From contig JAPOVP010000035.1 in the NCBI GenBank assembly GCA_026708085.1, positions 1-64,000 of the forward strand: a stretch of 64,000 nucleotides of DNA. Direction: 5' to 3'. This document shows, in pieces, positions 52,697 through 61,036 of the stretch (its first letter is position 1; each line of letters starts with the position of its first letter). Both the position numbers and the translations under genes were made by a program. This DNA is from Caldilineaceae bacterium (GTDB lineage Bacteria > Chloroflexota > Anaerolineae > Caldilineales > Caldilineaceae). The notes beneath the pieces are model-generated. The model was given only the letters and a program-made list of their open reading frames with translations. It was not told the origin of the DNA and ran no database searches.

Positions 52697-53317
52697 ATGT
52701 CTCTAACGAAAAAACTTGACTACAGTGCACTCTTTGAATTGTCCGATCCAATGGCAATAGAGCCCTATCGACTGAGAAGCCGGCTTCCCAGCGATTCCAG
52801 CAAAGGCGGAGTCAATCTGGACCGTTTGTCACAGGGAGACTATCAAGCGAGAGACCCAATTCAATTTGACGTCGCGCAAGGGTCAGAGACTTGTGACATT
52901 TTGTGGACACAACTCGTAACACCAGTTTGCATTTCCGAGCGTGTAGTTCGACTTCTACAGCAGAACGATGTAAGTGGTTGGTCAACGTATCCTGTAGAGG
53001 TCCTGGACAATAATGGCAGATTGCTCGCCGGCTACCATGGGCTTTCTGTTACGGGTGCGATCTGTTTTGCTGATTACAGCCGCAGCACTGTCATCACGAA
53101 GCCTCCCCCTGCACCGCGCGGGCGAAGCTATGACGTCTACAGAGGACTCTATTTCGACGCAGAGGAATGGGATGGTAGTGACATGTTCTGGGTGGGAAGA
53201 GTCCGAGTCGTTGTCGAAAAAGTAAAGAAAGTATTCGAGCAGTACAAAGTCAGCAACGTGTGCTTTACGCCACTTACTGAACGGGAAATTCGAGTCAGGC
53301 ATGTACGGGGCAATTGA
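52697..53317 (+). CDS. Candidate immunity protein of the adjacent toxin
   Basis: 206 residues from ATG 52697 (a GTG at 52685 is an alternative). Soluble, with no signal peptide. The central part VTPVCISERVVRLLQQNDVS, followed by STYPVEVLDNNGRLLAGYHG, resembles the organisation of Imm11/Imm43-type (DUF1629-like) immunity proteins that accompany HNH toxins. This is a pattern recognition, not a verified match. Position directly downstream of the toxin, same strand, 16-base gap and similar low GC all support a toxin/immunity pair. It should neutralise the nuclease in the cytoplasm. Confidence 0.65.
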   Translation: MSLTKKLDYSALFELSDPMAIEPYRLRSRLPSDSSKGGVNLDRLSQGDYQARDPIQFDVAQGSETCDILWTQLVTPVCISERVVRLLQQNDVSGWSTYPVEVLDNNGRLLAGYHGLSVTGAICFADYSRSTVITKPPPAPRGRSYDVYRGLYFDAEEWDGSDMFWVGRVRVVVEKVKKVFEQYKVSNVCFTPLTEREIRVRHVRGN

Positions 53318-53404
53318 TAACTCAGGTCCGTATGGTTGGCCACAATGACTAGATCACGAAACGGCAAATATAAGATGCTGCCAGACAGACGCGTTGCGTG
53401 AAGT

Positions 53405-53558
53405 AGGCCCCAAAAGCTGGACCACGAGCTAAGTTGCATAATGGAGCAAATCAACCAGCCTGAGGAGGGTCAACACGATGGCCAAGAGGAAGGAGCGACA
53501 CACGGCAGCCCAAAACTTGTGGGCTGCGTCGGAAGCATTTGAAGGCAGCAAAACTTAA
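53405..53558 (+). mobile_element. IS3-family left-end relic with residual orfA start
   Basis: AGGCCCCAAAAGCTGGACCAC is the terminal sequence, also seen at 39547. It is followed by GAGGAGGGT and an ATG (53478) starting MAKRKERHTAAQ, the typical IS3 OrfA beginning. The frame ends after 26 codons. The remainder is deleted, leaving only the end and leader. Confidence 0.75.
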
Positions 53559-53769
53559 AGACACCGCCTTAGCGGTCGCACACCTGCTGAAGAGCGCTTC
53601 GTGCTCTGTTCAGAGCCGGCCGCATTCGTCTAAATGCACCTTATTTTTCCCATTTCGTGGTCTAGCGATTGGGGCCAACCATAAAGAACGTTGACGACGA
53701 GCAAGGCGAAGGGAGAAATAAACACGCCTATCAATATTCAATCACTGATGAGCACTGCAGATGGTGGCA

Positions 53770-54615
53770 TTAAGCCCTTGCCTTTGGCAACGTCTTGCGC
53801 AGGCGGAAGATCAGCAAGAAGGGCAACGACACGATAAGGAAAGAACCGACGACTTGGATAGGTCTGGAAAAAGGCGAATGCTCCAAGAGTTCTGGCGTAA
53901 GAGAGTATAAGGTGTAGTATGCAACCGCTACTAGGAAGAACGTAACACTCTTTCGTTGAATACTGAAGAAAAGAGCCAAACTTGAACCTGTATTGAATAT
54001 CAAGGAGGTTACACCAAAACCCAGCGTTACGTTTAGTATCGCCCACCAGGGGAGCAAGTCGTTCATGGGCCGCACCGCTGCCTCGCCCAATCCAGGTTGA
54101 AACAGACTGAAAACTGCAGGCATGTTCGGGCCTGTAGAACTTAACACGCCCGCATCCCAGGCGAGGAAGAAAAAATGATTGCCTGCACTAGTCAGCATCC
54201 CTATACTACCGTATCCTAACCCGAACAGCATTCCTTCCTGCCACGACAGTTCTTCGCCCTGCTTGAAGAGTTTTACTTCGGTGGCAACAAAAAGGAGGAT
54301 AAGCCACTGGATGCCTTCTGTGAACAGGCCCTTAATAGCCAGACTTGCGGTCCAGTAGGGAAAATTTCCCCAGTCGGGATTAGAGTATGAAAACCTGAGA
54401 AGGTACGGAAGAAGCTGGCCCACAGGTATTATCACAATGTGAACCAAAATATAAGCACCGAGTGCAAAGGGTAATACTTTCCAAGACGAGCGAGTGAGAC
54501 TTTGCCAGACGATTGTAACGACAACGGGGAACGCGAGCGTCAGTAAGAGCTTCGCTGCGAGAGTATCCATGTAACTTGTCTCGATTTCAAGCCTGCCAAA
54601 ATCTGGTAGCCTCAT
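53770..54615 (-). CDS. YhfC-like multi-spanning membrane protein, probable non-catalytic
   Basis: 281 residues with about seven to eight helices (for example LLLTLAFPVVVTIVWQSLTR and SFLIVSLPFLLIFRLRK). Segments GLFTEGIQWLILLF and GMLFGLGYGSIGML resemble the two core helices of YhfC-type intramembrane proteases. The usual Glu-Glu and His/Glu catalytic positions appear as Thr-Glu, Tyr and Gly. It may be a non-catalytic relative or a different family. Start 54615 or the internal ATG at 54570. It lies 14 bases downstream of a truncated membrane-protein frame, with which it probably once formed an operon. Confidence 0.5.
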   Translation of the reverse strand: MRLPDFGRLEIETSYMDTLAAKLLLTLAFPVVVTIVWQSLTRSSWKVLPFALGAYILVHIVIIPVGQLLPYLLRFSYSNPDWGNFPYWTASLAIKGLFTEGIQWLILLFVATEVKLFKQGEELSWQEGMLFGLGYGSIGMLTSAGNHFFFLAWDAGVLSSTGPNMPAVFSLFQPGLGEAAVRPMNDLLPWWAILNVTLGFGVTSLIFNTGSSLALFFSIQRKSVTFFLVAVAYYTLYSLTPELLEHSPFSRPIQVVGSFLIVSLPFLLIFRLRKTLPKARA

Positions 54616-54629
54616 CTAATTGAGGGGGA

Positions 54630-54860
54630 CTACTTCGACTCTGTGCCTATCATGTCGAAAAATGGCGTTACCCACACTGACGTTGCCATGTAAGCCAGGA
54701 AGCAGGCTATGGTCACGGTCCCGAAGAGGAGAGCAGAGAGCGCGAACGTGAGGGCTGATGTTAAGTTGATCGTGAACCTTCTCGACTTGGGCTTTATCAA
54801 GTCTACCTTATCCAGCCATTTGGGAAGAAGGTACTTGAAGAAGAAGGCTGTCCAAATGAC
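54630..54860 (-). pseudogene. 5'-truncated membrane protein gene, beheaded at an IS3 relic
   Basis: On the minus strand 76 codons read FFFKYLLPKWLDKVDLIKPK, then a helix-like stretch TSALTFALSALLFGTVTIAC, and end FDMIGTESK-stop. Hydrophobicity and codon choice look like a genuine C terminus with one membrane helix. No ORF of this frame is in the track because it has no start. Upstream, the frame meets a stop and IS3-like sequence at about 54861-54890. The 5' part was apparently lost by insertion or deletion. The family is not recognisable. Confidence 0.65.
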
Positions 54861-54885
54861 TTGCCCCCGCTGTTTGTATCACCCG

Positions 54886-54990
54886 TTATGTTAGTCCGAC
54901 AGGGACGGGAACAGGGTCGGCAGGCAAGAGGGCCTCAGGCGCCGGCGGCCGGTAGCCCAGAGTGCTGTGCGGTCTGACCCGGTTTGCGCG
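54886..54990 (-). mobile_element. IS3-family transposase C-terminal relic
   Basis: The last 34 codons of a minus-strand frame read RANRVRPHSTLGYRPPAPEA and then a Pro-rich tail and stop. NxxRPHSxLGYRPPAPEA is the characteristic OrfB end of IS3-family transposases. The rest of the transposase is absent. Sequence between it and 55275 is GC-rich and shows no gene. Confidence 0.8.
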
Positions 54991-55275
54991 TTCCAGGCCG
55001 CAATGCGATAATGCTCCCGATTCAGCTTTCGGCCACCGCTGTCCGCCCGCCTCACCGGTCACCACGCCAACGACCAAGGGGCATCGCACAACCTTCATCT
55101 CCCTGCACACGCGCCTACTCCGCCGCCATCCCCTGCGCAGGCTCCTGCGCCCGTGTTGACGCCAACCGCAACATCTTTGCCCAGGCAACCGTTCGCCCGG
55201 CACACCTTCAATCTGTGTAGAGTTCTCTTCGCCATATCCTGATTCCCTTTCCATTCAACGAAGGAGACAGACACA

Positions 55276-56604
55276 ATGACCAAGCGACTCAGTCGACGCG
55301 AGTTTATGCGCAACGCCGGCCTGGCCGGCACGGGGTTGGCACTTGCCGCCTGCGCGCCCGTCGCCCAGGACGGCGCCATGGACGATGGCTCCATGATGGC
55401 GGAGAAGCAAACCGCCTACATCTTCGACTACGACCCCACCGGCACCGATGCCTGGGTCGAAGCCGACCAGCTGTTCATCGAATATTTCACCGAGAAGTAT
55501 CCGGACTATGAGATCATTCGCGAACAGGCGCCGTGGGCCGGCTTCACCGAAAAACTTCTCACCTCGATTGCCGGCGGCTCCGAGTACGATGTGATTTACG
55601 GCTACTGGCAGTGGCTGCCGCTCTTCATCGAGAACAACGTCATCGGCCCGCTGGACGACCTGATCGACGCCGATACCGAGATCTCCGCCGACGACTTCTT
55701 CGACTACGCCAAAGAGACGATCGAAGGCGAGACCTTCGGCCTCGCCTGGTTCATCAGCGGCTGGCTGCACTGGTACAACCTCTCGGCGGTCAACGAGGCC
55801 GGCGCCACCACGCCCAAGGAGATGAACGAGAACGGAGACTGGGACTACGACGCCTGGTACCAGTTCGCCAAAGAGTACACCAGCGAACAGGACGGCGTTC
55901 CCATCTACGGCTACGAAATGGGCAGCGGCCGCAGCGTCTCCGTCTACGTTATGCTCGCCTGGGCGTGGGGCACAGAACAGTGGAACGACGACTTCTCCGC
56001 CAGCCTCATGGACAACGAGGAAAACGTTGCCCTGTGGAAGTGGATCCAGCAGTTCTACCTTGAGGGGTTGACCCCCCTGCCCGGCTCCAGCACCACAGAG
56101 CAGCCGATCAGCTATACCAACGGTCGCTCCATGGCCACCATGGCCGGCCAGTGGTACACGCGCACCATCGTCCAGGACGGCGCGCCCGATCTCTTCGATA
56201 TCGGCATGGTCCCCTTCCCCACGGGGCCGAGCGGACAGTACTCCGTCGCCGCGCTCAACTCCTTCTACTTCTCCAGCAGCCCCGGCAACGTCGATCCCGC
56301 CTGGGCCTGGTACAAGGAGCGCTCCTTCTCCGAAGCCGCGGCCAGCATCTATGCGAAGATCGGCGGCGGCCGCTTCCCGTCGATCAAGCGCGTCGCGCCG
56401 GCCACCGTCTACGAATGGGAGGATACCGAGGTCTACGAGGCCATCCGCCCGATTCTGCGCACCTATCGCACCAGCCCCAAAGAGTCCGAATGGATCAACA
56501 CCTACTGGAACGTGGCCTGGGATGAGATGGTCCTGGCAACACGCCCCGTCGAGGAGATCCTCGGCCAGTTGGCCGAAGAATCGACCGCCCTCGTCAACTC
56601 GTAA
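55276..56604 (+). CDS. Family 1 sugar-binding lipoprotein, Tat-type signal
   Basis: 442 residues with a strong GAAGGAG ribosome-binding site. The signal RLSRREFMRNAGLAGTGLAL leads to a lipobox Cys (AACAPV), giving Tat export and lipid anchoring. The mature part is a standard binding protein with YIFDYDPTGTDAWVEADQLF, YDVIYGYWQWLPLFIENNVI and TNGRSMATMAGQWYTRTI. Many aromatic residues suggest a carbohydrate ligand stacked on Trp/Tyr. First gene of a plus-strand operon followed by two permeases, two PLP enzymes and two hydrolases. A strong hairpin follows its stop. Confidence 0.93.
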   Translation: MTKRLSRREFMRNAGLAGTGLALAACAPVAQDGAMDDGSMMAEKQTAYIFDYDPTGTDAWVEADQLFIEYFTEKYPDYEIIREQAPWAGFTEKLLTSIAGGSEYDVIYGYWQWLPLFIENNVIGPLDDLIDADTEISADDFFDYAKETIEGETFGLAWFISGWLHWYNLSAVNEAGATTPKEMNENGDWDYDAWYQFAKEYTSEQDGVPIYGYEMGSGRSVSVYVMLAWAWGTEQWNDDFSASLMDNEENVALWKWIQQFYLEGLTPLPGSSTTEQPISYTNGRSMATMAGQWYTRTIVQDGAPDLFDIGMVPFPTGPSGQYSVAALNSFYFSSSPGNVDPAWAWYKERSFSEAAASIYAKIGGGRFPSIKRVAPATVYEWEDTEVYEAIRPILRTYRTSPKESEWINTYWNVAWDEMVLATRPVEEILGQLAEESTALVNS

Positions 56605-56616
56605 CCGCAAGAATCA

Positions 56617-56647
56617 GCGGCCAGCCGTCGGTGTAACGGCTGGCCGC
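56617..56647 (+). promoter_or_regulatory. Hairpin between binding-protein and permease genes
   Basis: GCGGCCAGCCGT and ACGGCTGGCCGC form a perfect 12-bp stem with loop CGGTGTA, 12 bases after the binding-protein stop. It is followed by complementary heptamers (CTGGCCACTGGCCACTAACC) running up to the permease ATG. Confidence 0.75.
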
Positions 56648-56724
56648 CGACTGTCATTCATCGACCGCTCACCAGTTGCTGCCGGCCACCGATTGCTGGC
56701 CACTGGCCACTAACCACTGCAGTA

Positions 56725-57636
56725 ATGGCTCTCCAAACCAAGCACAGGCCGGGTCCACTCGCCCGCAAAGAAGCGTGGGAAGGCCGGCTCTATATTCTGC
56801 CCTGGCTCGCCGGCTTTCTGATCTTTACCATTGGGCCGATGGTGGCCTCCATCTACTTCTCGTTCACCAAATATTCAGTGCTTTCCGGCGCGGACTGGCT
56901 GGGGCTGGACAACTACACTAAACTCTTCGGCGCGGACCGCCTTTTCGGGCTCACTCTCTATAACACCTTTTACTTCGTCATCCTCTCGGTTCCGCTGAAC
57001 CTGTTCGCGGCCTTCCTGGTCGCCCTGCTGCTGAGCGTGCAGGTGCGCGGCATCAATCTCTATCGTACGCTATATTACCTGCCGGTGATAACGCCGGCGG
57101 TCGCCAGCGCCCTGACCTGGGGGATGCTCTTTTCCGGTGATTACGGCCTCGTCAACGCCGTCCTGCAAGCGCTGGGACTGCCCACCTTCAACTGGCTCTT
57201 CAATCCCAAGATCACCAAACTCGTATTTGTGATTATGGGGCTCTGGGGCATCGGCGGCAGCGCCATCATCTTTCTCGCCGGCCTGCAAAACGTGCCCCGC
57301 GTCCTCTATGAGGCCGCCGGCATTGACGGCGCCAATCTGTGGCATCTATTCCGCCACATCACCGTGCCGATGATGACGCCGCTGATCTTTTTCAACCTGG
57401 TGCTGGGTATCATCGGCACTTTTCAGGTATTCACCGGCGCCTACATCATAACTGCCGGCGGCCCCGCCAACTCGACCCTGTTCTACGTCCTTTACCTTTA
57501 TAACAATGCCTTCCGTTTTTTCAAGATGGGCTACGCATCGGCGCTGGCGTGGGTGCTCTTTGTTATCATTCTCGTCTTTACCGTCATCCAGTTACGCATG
57601 GCCCGGCTGTGGGTCTTTTACGAAGCGGAGCGTTGA
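56725..57636 (+). CDS. Carbohydrate ABC transporter permease (MalF type)
   Basis: 303 residues. LYILPWLAGFLIFTIGPMVA begins the first helix. The EAA loop is VLYEAAGIDGANLWHLFRHITVP. Six helices, standard length. The ATG directly follows the heptamer CACTGCAGTA with no ribosome-binding site, so initiation may depend on coupling or on mRNA structure. Works with the MalG-like protein encoded 97 bases downstream. The ATPase subunit is not encoded here. Confidence 0.93.
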   Translation: MALQTKHRPGPLARKEAWEGRLYILPWLAGFLIFTIGPMVASIYFSFTKYSVLSGADWLGLDNYTKLFGADRLFGLTLYNTFYFVILSVPLNLFAAFLVALLLSVQVRGINLYRTLYYLPVITPAVASALTWGMLFSGDYGLVNAVLQALGLPTFNWLFNPKITKLVFVIMGLWGIGGSAIIFLAGLQNVPRVLYEAAGIDGANLWHLFRHITVPMMTPLIFFNLVLGIIGTFQVFTGAYIITAGGPANSTLFYVLYLYNNAFRFFKMGYASALAWVLFVIILVFTVIQLRMARLWVFYEAER

Positions 57637-57733
57637 GAACGGCAGTTTTCAGTAGTCAGGTCTTAGTTTTTAGTGAATTGCGGTGTACGAGTGGAGTCAC
57701 TAAGAACCAGAAACTGAAAACTAGAATTTAGCA

Positions 57734-58633
57734 ATGACTCAGACAAGAGCAGAAGTTCCTATCACAATAACGGGCGGGCGCAAGAGAAGCGCCGCGGGGC
57801 TCTCGACGAGCGGGTTGGGGCGCCTTGCACTTTATCTTTTCCTCAGTTTCGTCTGCCTTGTGCTGCTGTTCCCCAACATCTGGATGATCAGCACCTCGCT
57901 CAAGGATTCGCCGCAGATCTTCGCCTACCCGCCGGAGCTGATACCGAACCCCTTCCTGTGGTCGAACTATCTGGTGGCCATTCAGAAGTTCCCCTTCTTT
58001 CTCTATCTGCGCAACACGCTCATCGTCACCGGCCTGGCAACTTTCGGGACCGTTCTTTCGGCCAGCCTGGTCGCCTTCGGCTTCGCCCGCCGTCGTTTTC
58101 CTGAGCGGGAGGCCCTTTTCACCGTGCTGCTCTCCACGATGATGCTGCCCAGCATCGTCACCCTGATCCCCACCTTCGTCCTCTTCACGCGCCTGGGCTG
58201 GGTCAATACTTTCCTGCCCCTGACCGTGCCCGCCTTTTTCGGCGGGGGCGCCTTCTATATTTTTCTCTTGCGCCAGTTCTACCTCACCTTGCCGTACGAC
58301 TACGATGAAGCGGCCTATATCGACGGTGCGTCCAGCCTGCGCGTTTGGTATGAGATCATCCTGCCCTTTTCCAAGGCGCCGCTAGCAGTCATCACCGTCT
58401 TTACCGTTCTCTCCAACTGGAACGATTTCATGGGGCCGCTCATCTACATGAACAAACCCCACATGCGCACGCTGGCCCTGGGCCTGCAGTTCTTCCGCGA
58501 TCAGCGCTACACCCAGTGGAACTACCTCATGGCGGCTTCCACGCTGACGCTGATCCCGGTGCTGATTCTCTTCTTCGCCGCGCAGCGCTATTTCATGGAG
58601 GGGATCCTGCTGACGGGGCTGTCAGGACGTTAG
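57734..58633 (+). CDS. Carbohydrate ABC transporter permease (MalG type)
   Basis: 299 residues. LYLFLSFVCLVLLFPNIWMI is followed by STSLKDSPQIF. The EAA loop is DYDEAAYIDGASSLRVWYEI. Six helices. The 97-base spacer before it contains long complementary arms (AGTTTTCAGT near its start, ACTGAAAACT near its end) that can fold into a hairpin. No strong ribosome-binding site precedes the ATG. It completes the channel of the third sugar transporter of the window. Confidence 0.93.
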   Translation: MTQTRAEVPITITGGRKRSAAGLSTSGLGRLALYLFLSFVCLVLLFPNIWMISTSLKDSPQIFAYPPELIPNPFLWSNYLVAIQKFPFFLYLRNTLIVTGLATFGTVLSASLVAFGFARRRFPEREALFTVLLSTMMLPSIVTLIPTFVLFTRLGWVNTFLPLTVPAFFGGGAFYIFLLRQFYLTLPYDYDEAAYIDGASSLRVWYEIILPFSKAPLAVITVFTVLSNWNDFMGPLIYMNKPHMRTLALGLQFFRDQRYTQWNYLMAASTLTLIPVLILFFAAQRYFMEGILLTGLSGR

Positions 58634-58729
58634 GAACAGCAGTGGTCAGTGATCAGTTGCTGGCCACGTCTTGTTGATAGGCTTGCCCGGCTGTCAAGGG
58701 CAGGGAACAGAGAACTGGAAGCTTCTACA

Positions 58730-59986
58730 ATGACGACTGCATCGAGAGTACGTGCCACCTACGGCGCGGCCAGCCTCAACGGGGAAGAGGCCGTGCTGCC
58801 ATCGCCCTTCCCGCGCACGATGGGGCCGAACTGCGCCGGCTATCTGCAGGAGGTCGTGGACAGCGGCCTCACGGTCGACATGATCGGACGGTTCGAGAAG
58901 AACTTTGCCGCCGAGCTGGGCGTCCGTCACTGCATCGCCACGCCAGGCTGCACACCGGCGCTCGGCGTTCTGGCCGCGGCCTTTCCCTTTGAACCGGGCG
59001 ACGAGATCATCGTCAGCCCTATCACCGATTTCGGGACCATCCAGGGCCTCTGCCTGGAAAACTACATCCCCGTCTTCGCCGACACCGAGCCGGGCAGCGT
59101 CAACGTGAGCGCCGACACGATCGAAGCCTGCATAAGCGAGCGCACGCGCGCCATCCTGGTTGTGCACAAGACGGGCATTATCTGCGACATGGACCCGATC
59201 AACGAGCTGGCCGCCAGACACGGGCTCTTCGTCTATGAAGATGTCTGTCAGGCGGTCTTCGGCCGCTACAAGGGGCGTTTCGCGGGCACGCTCGCGCAGG
59301 CGGCCGGCTTCTCCTTTGACTCGGAAAAGACGCTCGGCTCCGACGTCGGCGGCTGTGTGGTCACCGATGACGACGAGCTGGCCGAAGCCCTGCGCTTTAT
59401 CGGCCACAGCCGCGGCGGCGAGATGGCGCCGGCCGGTTTCGGCAGGATCCACTCCGCGCTCGGGTACGCGTACCGCATGCCCCAGGCTACAGCCGCCATT
59501 ACGCTCGGTCAGCTTGAGATCATCCAGCCGCAGGTGGCGCAGCGCGATCGCATGATCCGGCTGTTGAGCGAGTTGCTGGCCGAGATTCCCGGCATTACAC
59601 CCCTGGCCATTCCCGATTACATGGACGTCTACTCCTGCTGGATGGCCGGTTTCAGCATCGACCCGGCCGCCTTCGGCTGCACGCCGGCAGAGTTCGCCCA
59701 GCAGGTGGCGGACGCCGGCATTCCGGGCGCGGGGCAGGGCCGCTACTACCTGATGCCGCAGGCCTGCACTTTCCTGCATGAACGCGCCGGCAACCGGACC
59801 CATCAGTTTGCGATGCCGCCGGCGTCCCGCACGTATAGATACAGCGCGGAAAGCTGCCGCAACGCCCACGCTTTCCTGCGCAACTTTGTGCGCTGGTCCT
59901 CCTTCTGTGAGAAATACGAGGCGCAGGACTGCGAGCTGGCGGCGTCGATCGTGCGTACGGTGGCCGAGCGCAATCGCATCTCCTGA
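58730..59986 (+). CDS. DegT/DnrJ/EryC1-family PLP aminotransferase
   Basis: 418 residues from the ATG at 58730; the track start at 58649 lies in heptamer repeat sequence. PLP landmarks: GVRHCIATPGCTPALGVLAA, GDEIIVSPITDFGT, LFVYEDVCQAVFGRYKG, and the Schiff-base Lys in FSFDSEKTLGSDVGGCVVTD. The family aminates keto sugars or removes water from amino sugars; catabolic members also occur in inositol-type pathways. Its place directly after a sugar transporter suggests conversion of the imported compound. It is separated from the permease by a 96-base heptamer-bearing spacer. Confidence 0.88.
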   Translation: MTTASRVRATYGAASLNGEEAVLPSPFPRTMGPNCAGYLQEVVDSGLTVDMIGRFEKNFAAELGVRHCIATPGCTPALGVLAAAFPFEPGDEIIVSPITDFGTIQGLCLENYIPVFADTEPGSVNVSADTIEACISERTRAILVVHKTGIICDMDPINELAARHGLFVYEDVCQAVFGRYKGRFAGTLAQAAGFSFDSEKTLGSDVGGCVVTDDDELAEALRFIGHSRGGEMAPAGFGRIHSALGYAYRMPQATAAITLGQLEIIQPQVAQRDRMIRLLSELLAEIPGITPLAIPDYMDVYSCWMAGFSIDPAAFGCTPAEFAQQVADAGIPGAGQGRYYLMPQACTFLHERAGNRTHQFAMPPASRTYRYSAESCRNAHAFLRNFVRWSSFCEKYEAQDCELAASIVRTVAERNRIS

Positions 59987-60034
59987 CGGTCAGCGCTAGA
60001 CGGATACACCGATAAACAAGAGACAGGAACTGAC

Positions 60035-61036
60035 ATGAGCATCCCTATTGCCCCAACCACCTTTAAGCATGGCAAAGAGTGGGCCTACACGGTCACCTAC
60101 GACGAGGCGCTCACCGAGCTGTTTGACCATGTCGTTCCCCTGCACGAGGAGCTGGGCCTGCCCGGCCACGTGGAGGTCGTGGTCGGGCAGATGGGCGAAG
60201 TGCGCCGCGTGGGCAACTCCAGCTATAACGGCTACCATCACATGGGCGCGGACAAGCTGCGCGAGCTGATCGACATGGGCTGGGGCGTGGGCAACCACTC
60301 GTGGACGCACGGCATCGTCGAGGAGAACATCGACCTCGAGGTGCGCCAGGCCAAAGAGGTGCTGGAGGACGCGATCGGTCATCGCGTCACCGTTTACACT
60401 GCGCCGGGCAGCAACGCCAACATCACGCCGAAGATCACCGCGGCGCTGCAGGAGCACGGCTACCTGTGCGCGCTCTCGGTCACCGACGACATCAACCGGC
60501 CCGACGCCGACCTCTGGTTCCTCAACCGCGTCGCCAATTTGCACCAGGCCTGGACACCGCTCTTCGCCGCCTTTGATTCCCACCACCGGCTGACGCAGGC
60601 GCAGCGGGAGTCGGGCTGGGTGATCGACTACTGCCACTGTCCGGCGCCGACCATCCCCCACGAGAACAAGGACGTCTACATCGACGAGCACCGCGCGCGG
60701 CTGAACGCCGTGATCGAGAGCGGCGACAAGGTGTGGACCGCCACCGCCGAGGAGATCCTCGACTACATCGTCTGCCGGCGTCATCTGCAGGTCGAAACCG
60801 TCTCCGCCGCGGCGGGGGAGGAGAGCTACCGCCTGCAGCTGAAGGACCTGCCGGCCCCGGTTGCCAGCCGCCAGGTTACAGTTGACATCAAGGTGCCGCC
60901 CAACCTGCGGCGCAACCCCGTCGTCATCCTCGACGGCCAGCCCCAGCCCGGGCTGCTCGTCAAGCTCGACACGCTGCGCGTCACCCTGGACCTGTCGCAG
61001 CCCATCACCTTATCCGTCGGAGGTTCCAGCCAATGA
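60035..61036 (+). CDS. Polysaccharide deacetylase-family protein
   Basis: 333 residues, no signal peptide, so cytoplasmic. The NodB-type motifs are YTVTYDEALTELF (motif 1 with Asp) and GVGNHSWTHGIVEE (motif 2 H-x3-H, metal-binding). YTAPGSNANITPKI is the third motif. A C-terminal beta-rich extension of about 90 residues follows (SYRLQLKDLPAPVASRQVTV). It hydrolyses amide bonds such as N-acetyl or cyclic ureide. Being cytoplasmic and next to a nitrilase-type amidase, it may act on an imported N-acylated sugar or heterocycle (inference). AGGA ribosome-binding site; overlaps the next gene by four bases. Confidence 0.88.
   Translation: MSIPIAPTTFKHGKEWAYTVTYDEALTELFDHVVPLHEELGLPGHVEVVVGQMGEVRRVGNSSYNGYHHMGADKLRELIDMGWGVGNHSWTHGIVEENIDLEVRQAKEVLEDAIGHRVTVYTAPGSNANITPKITAALQEHGYLCALSVTDDINRPDADLWFLNRVANLHQAWTPLFAAFDSHHRLTQAQRESGWVIDYCHCPAPTIPHENKDVYIDEHRARLNAVIESGDKVWTATAEEILDYIVCRRHLQVETVSAAAGEESYRLQLKDLPAPVASRQVTVDIKVPPNLRRNPVVILDGQPQPGLLVKLDTLRVTLDLSQPITLSVGGSSQ

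Noticed and set aside
55255-56610. 451-codon minus-strand ORF
   Set aside because: Antisense to the binding-protein gene at 55276, which has a strong start and clear family motifs.
58694-59869. 391-codon minus-strand ORF
   Set aside because: Antisense shadow of the DegT aminotransferase in GC-rich coding DNA.
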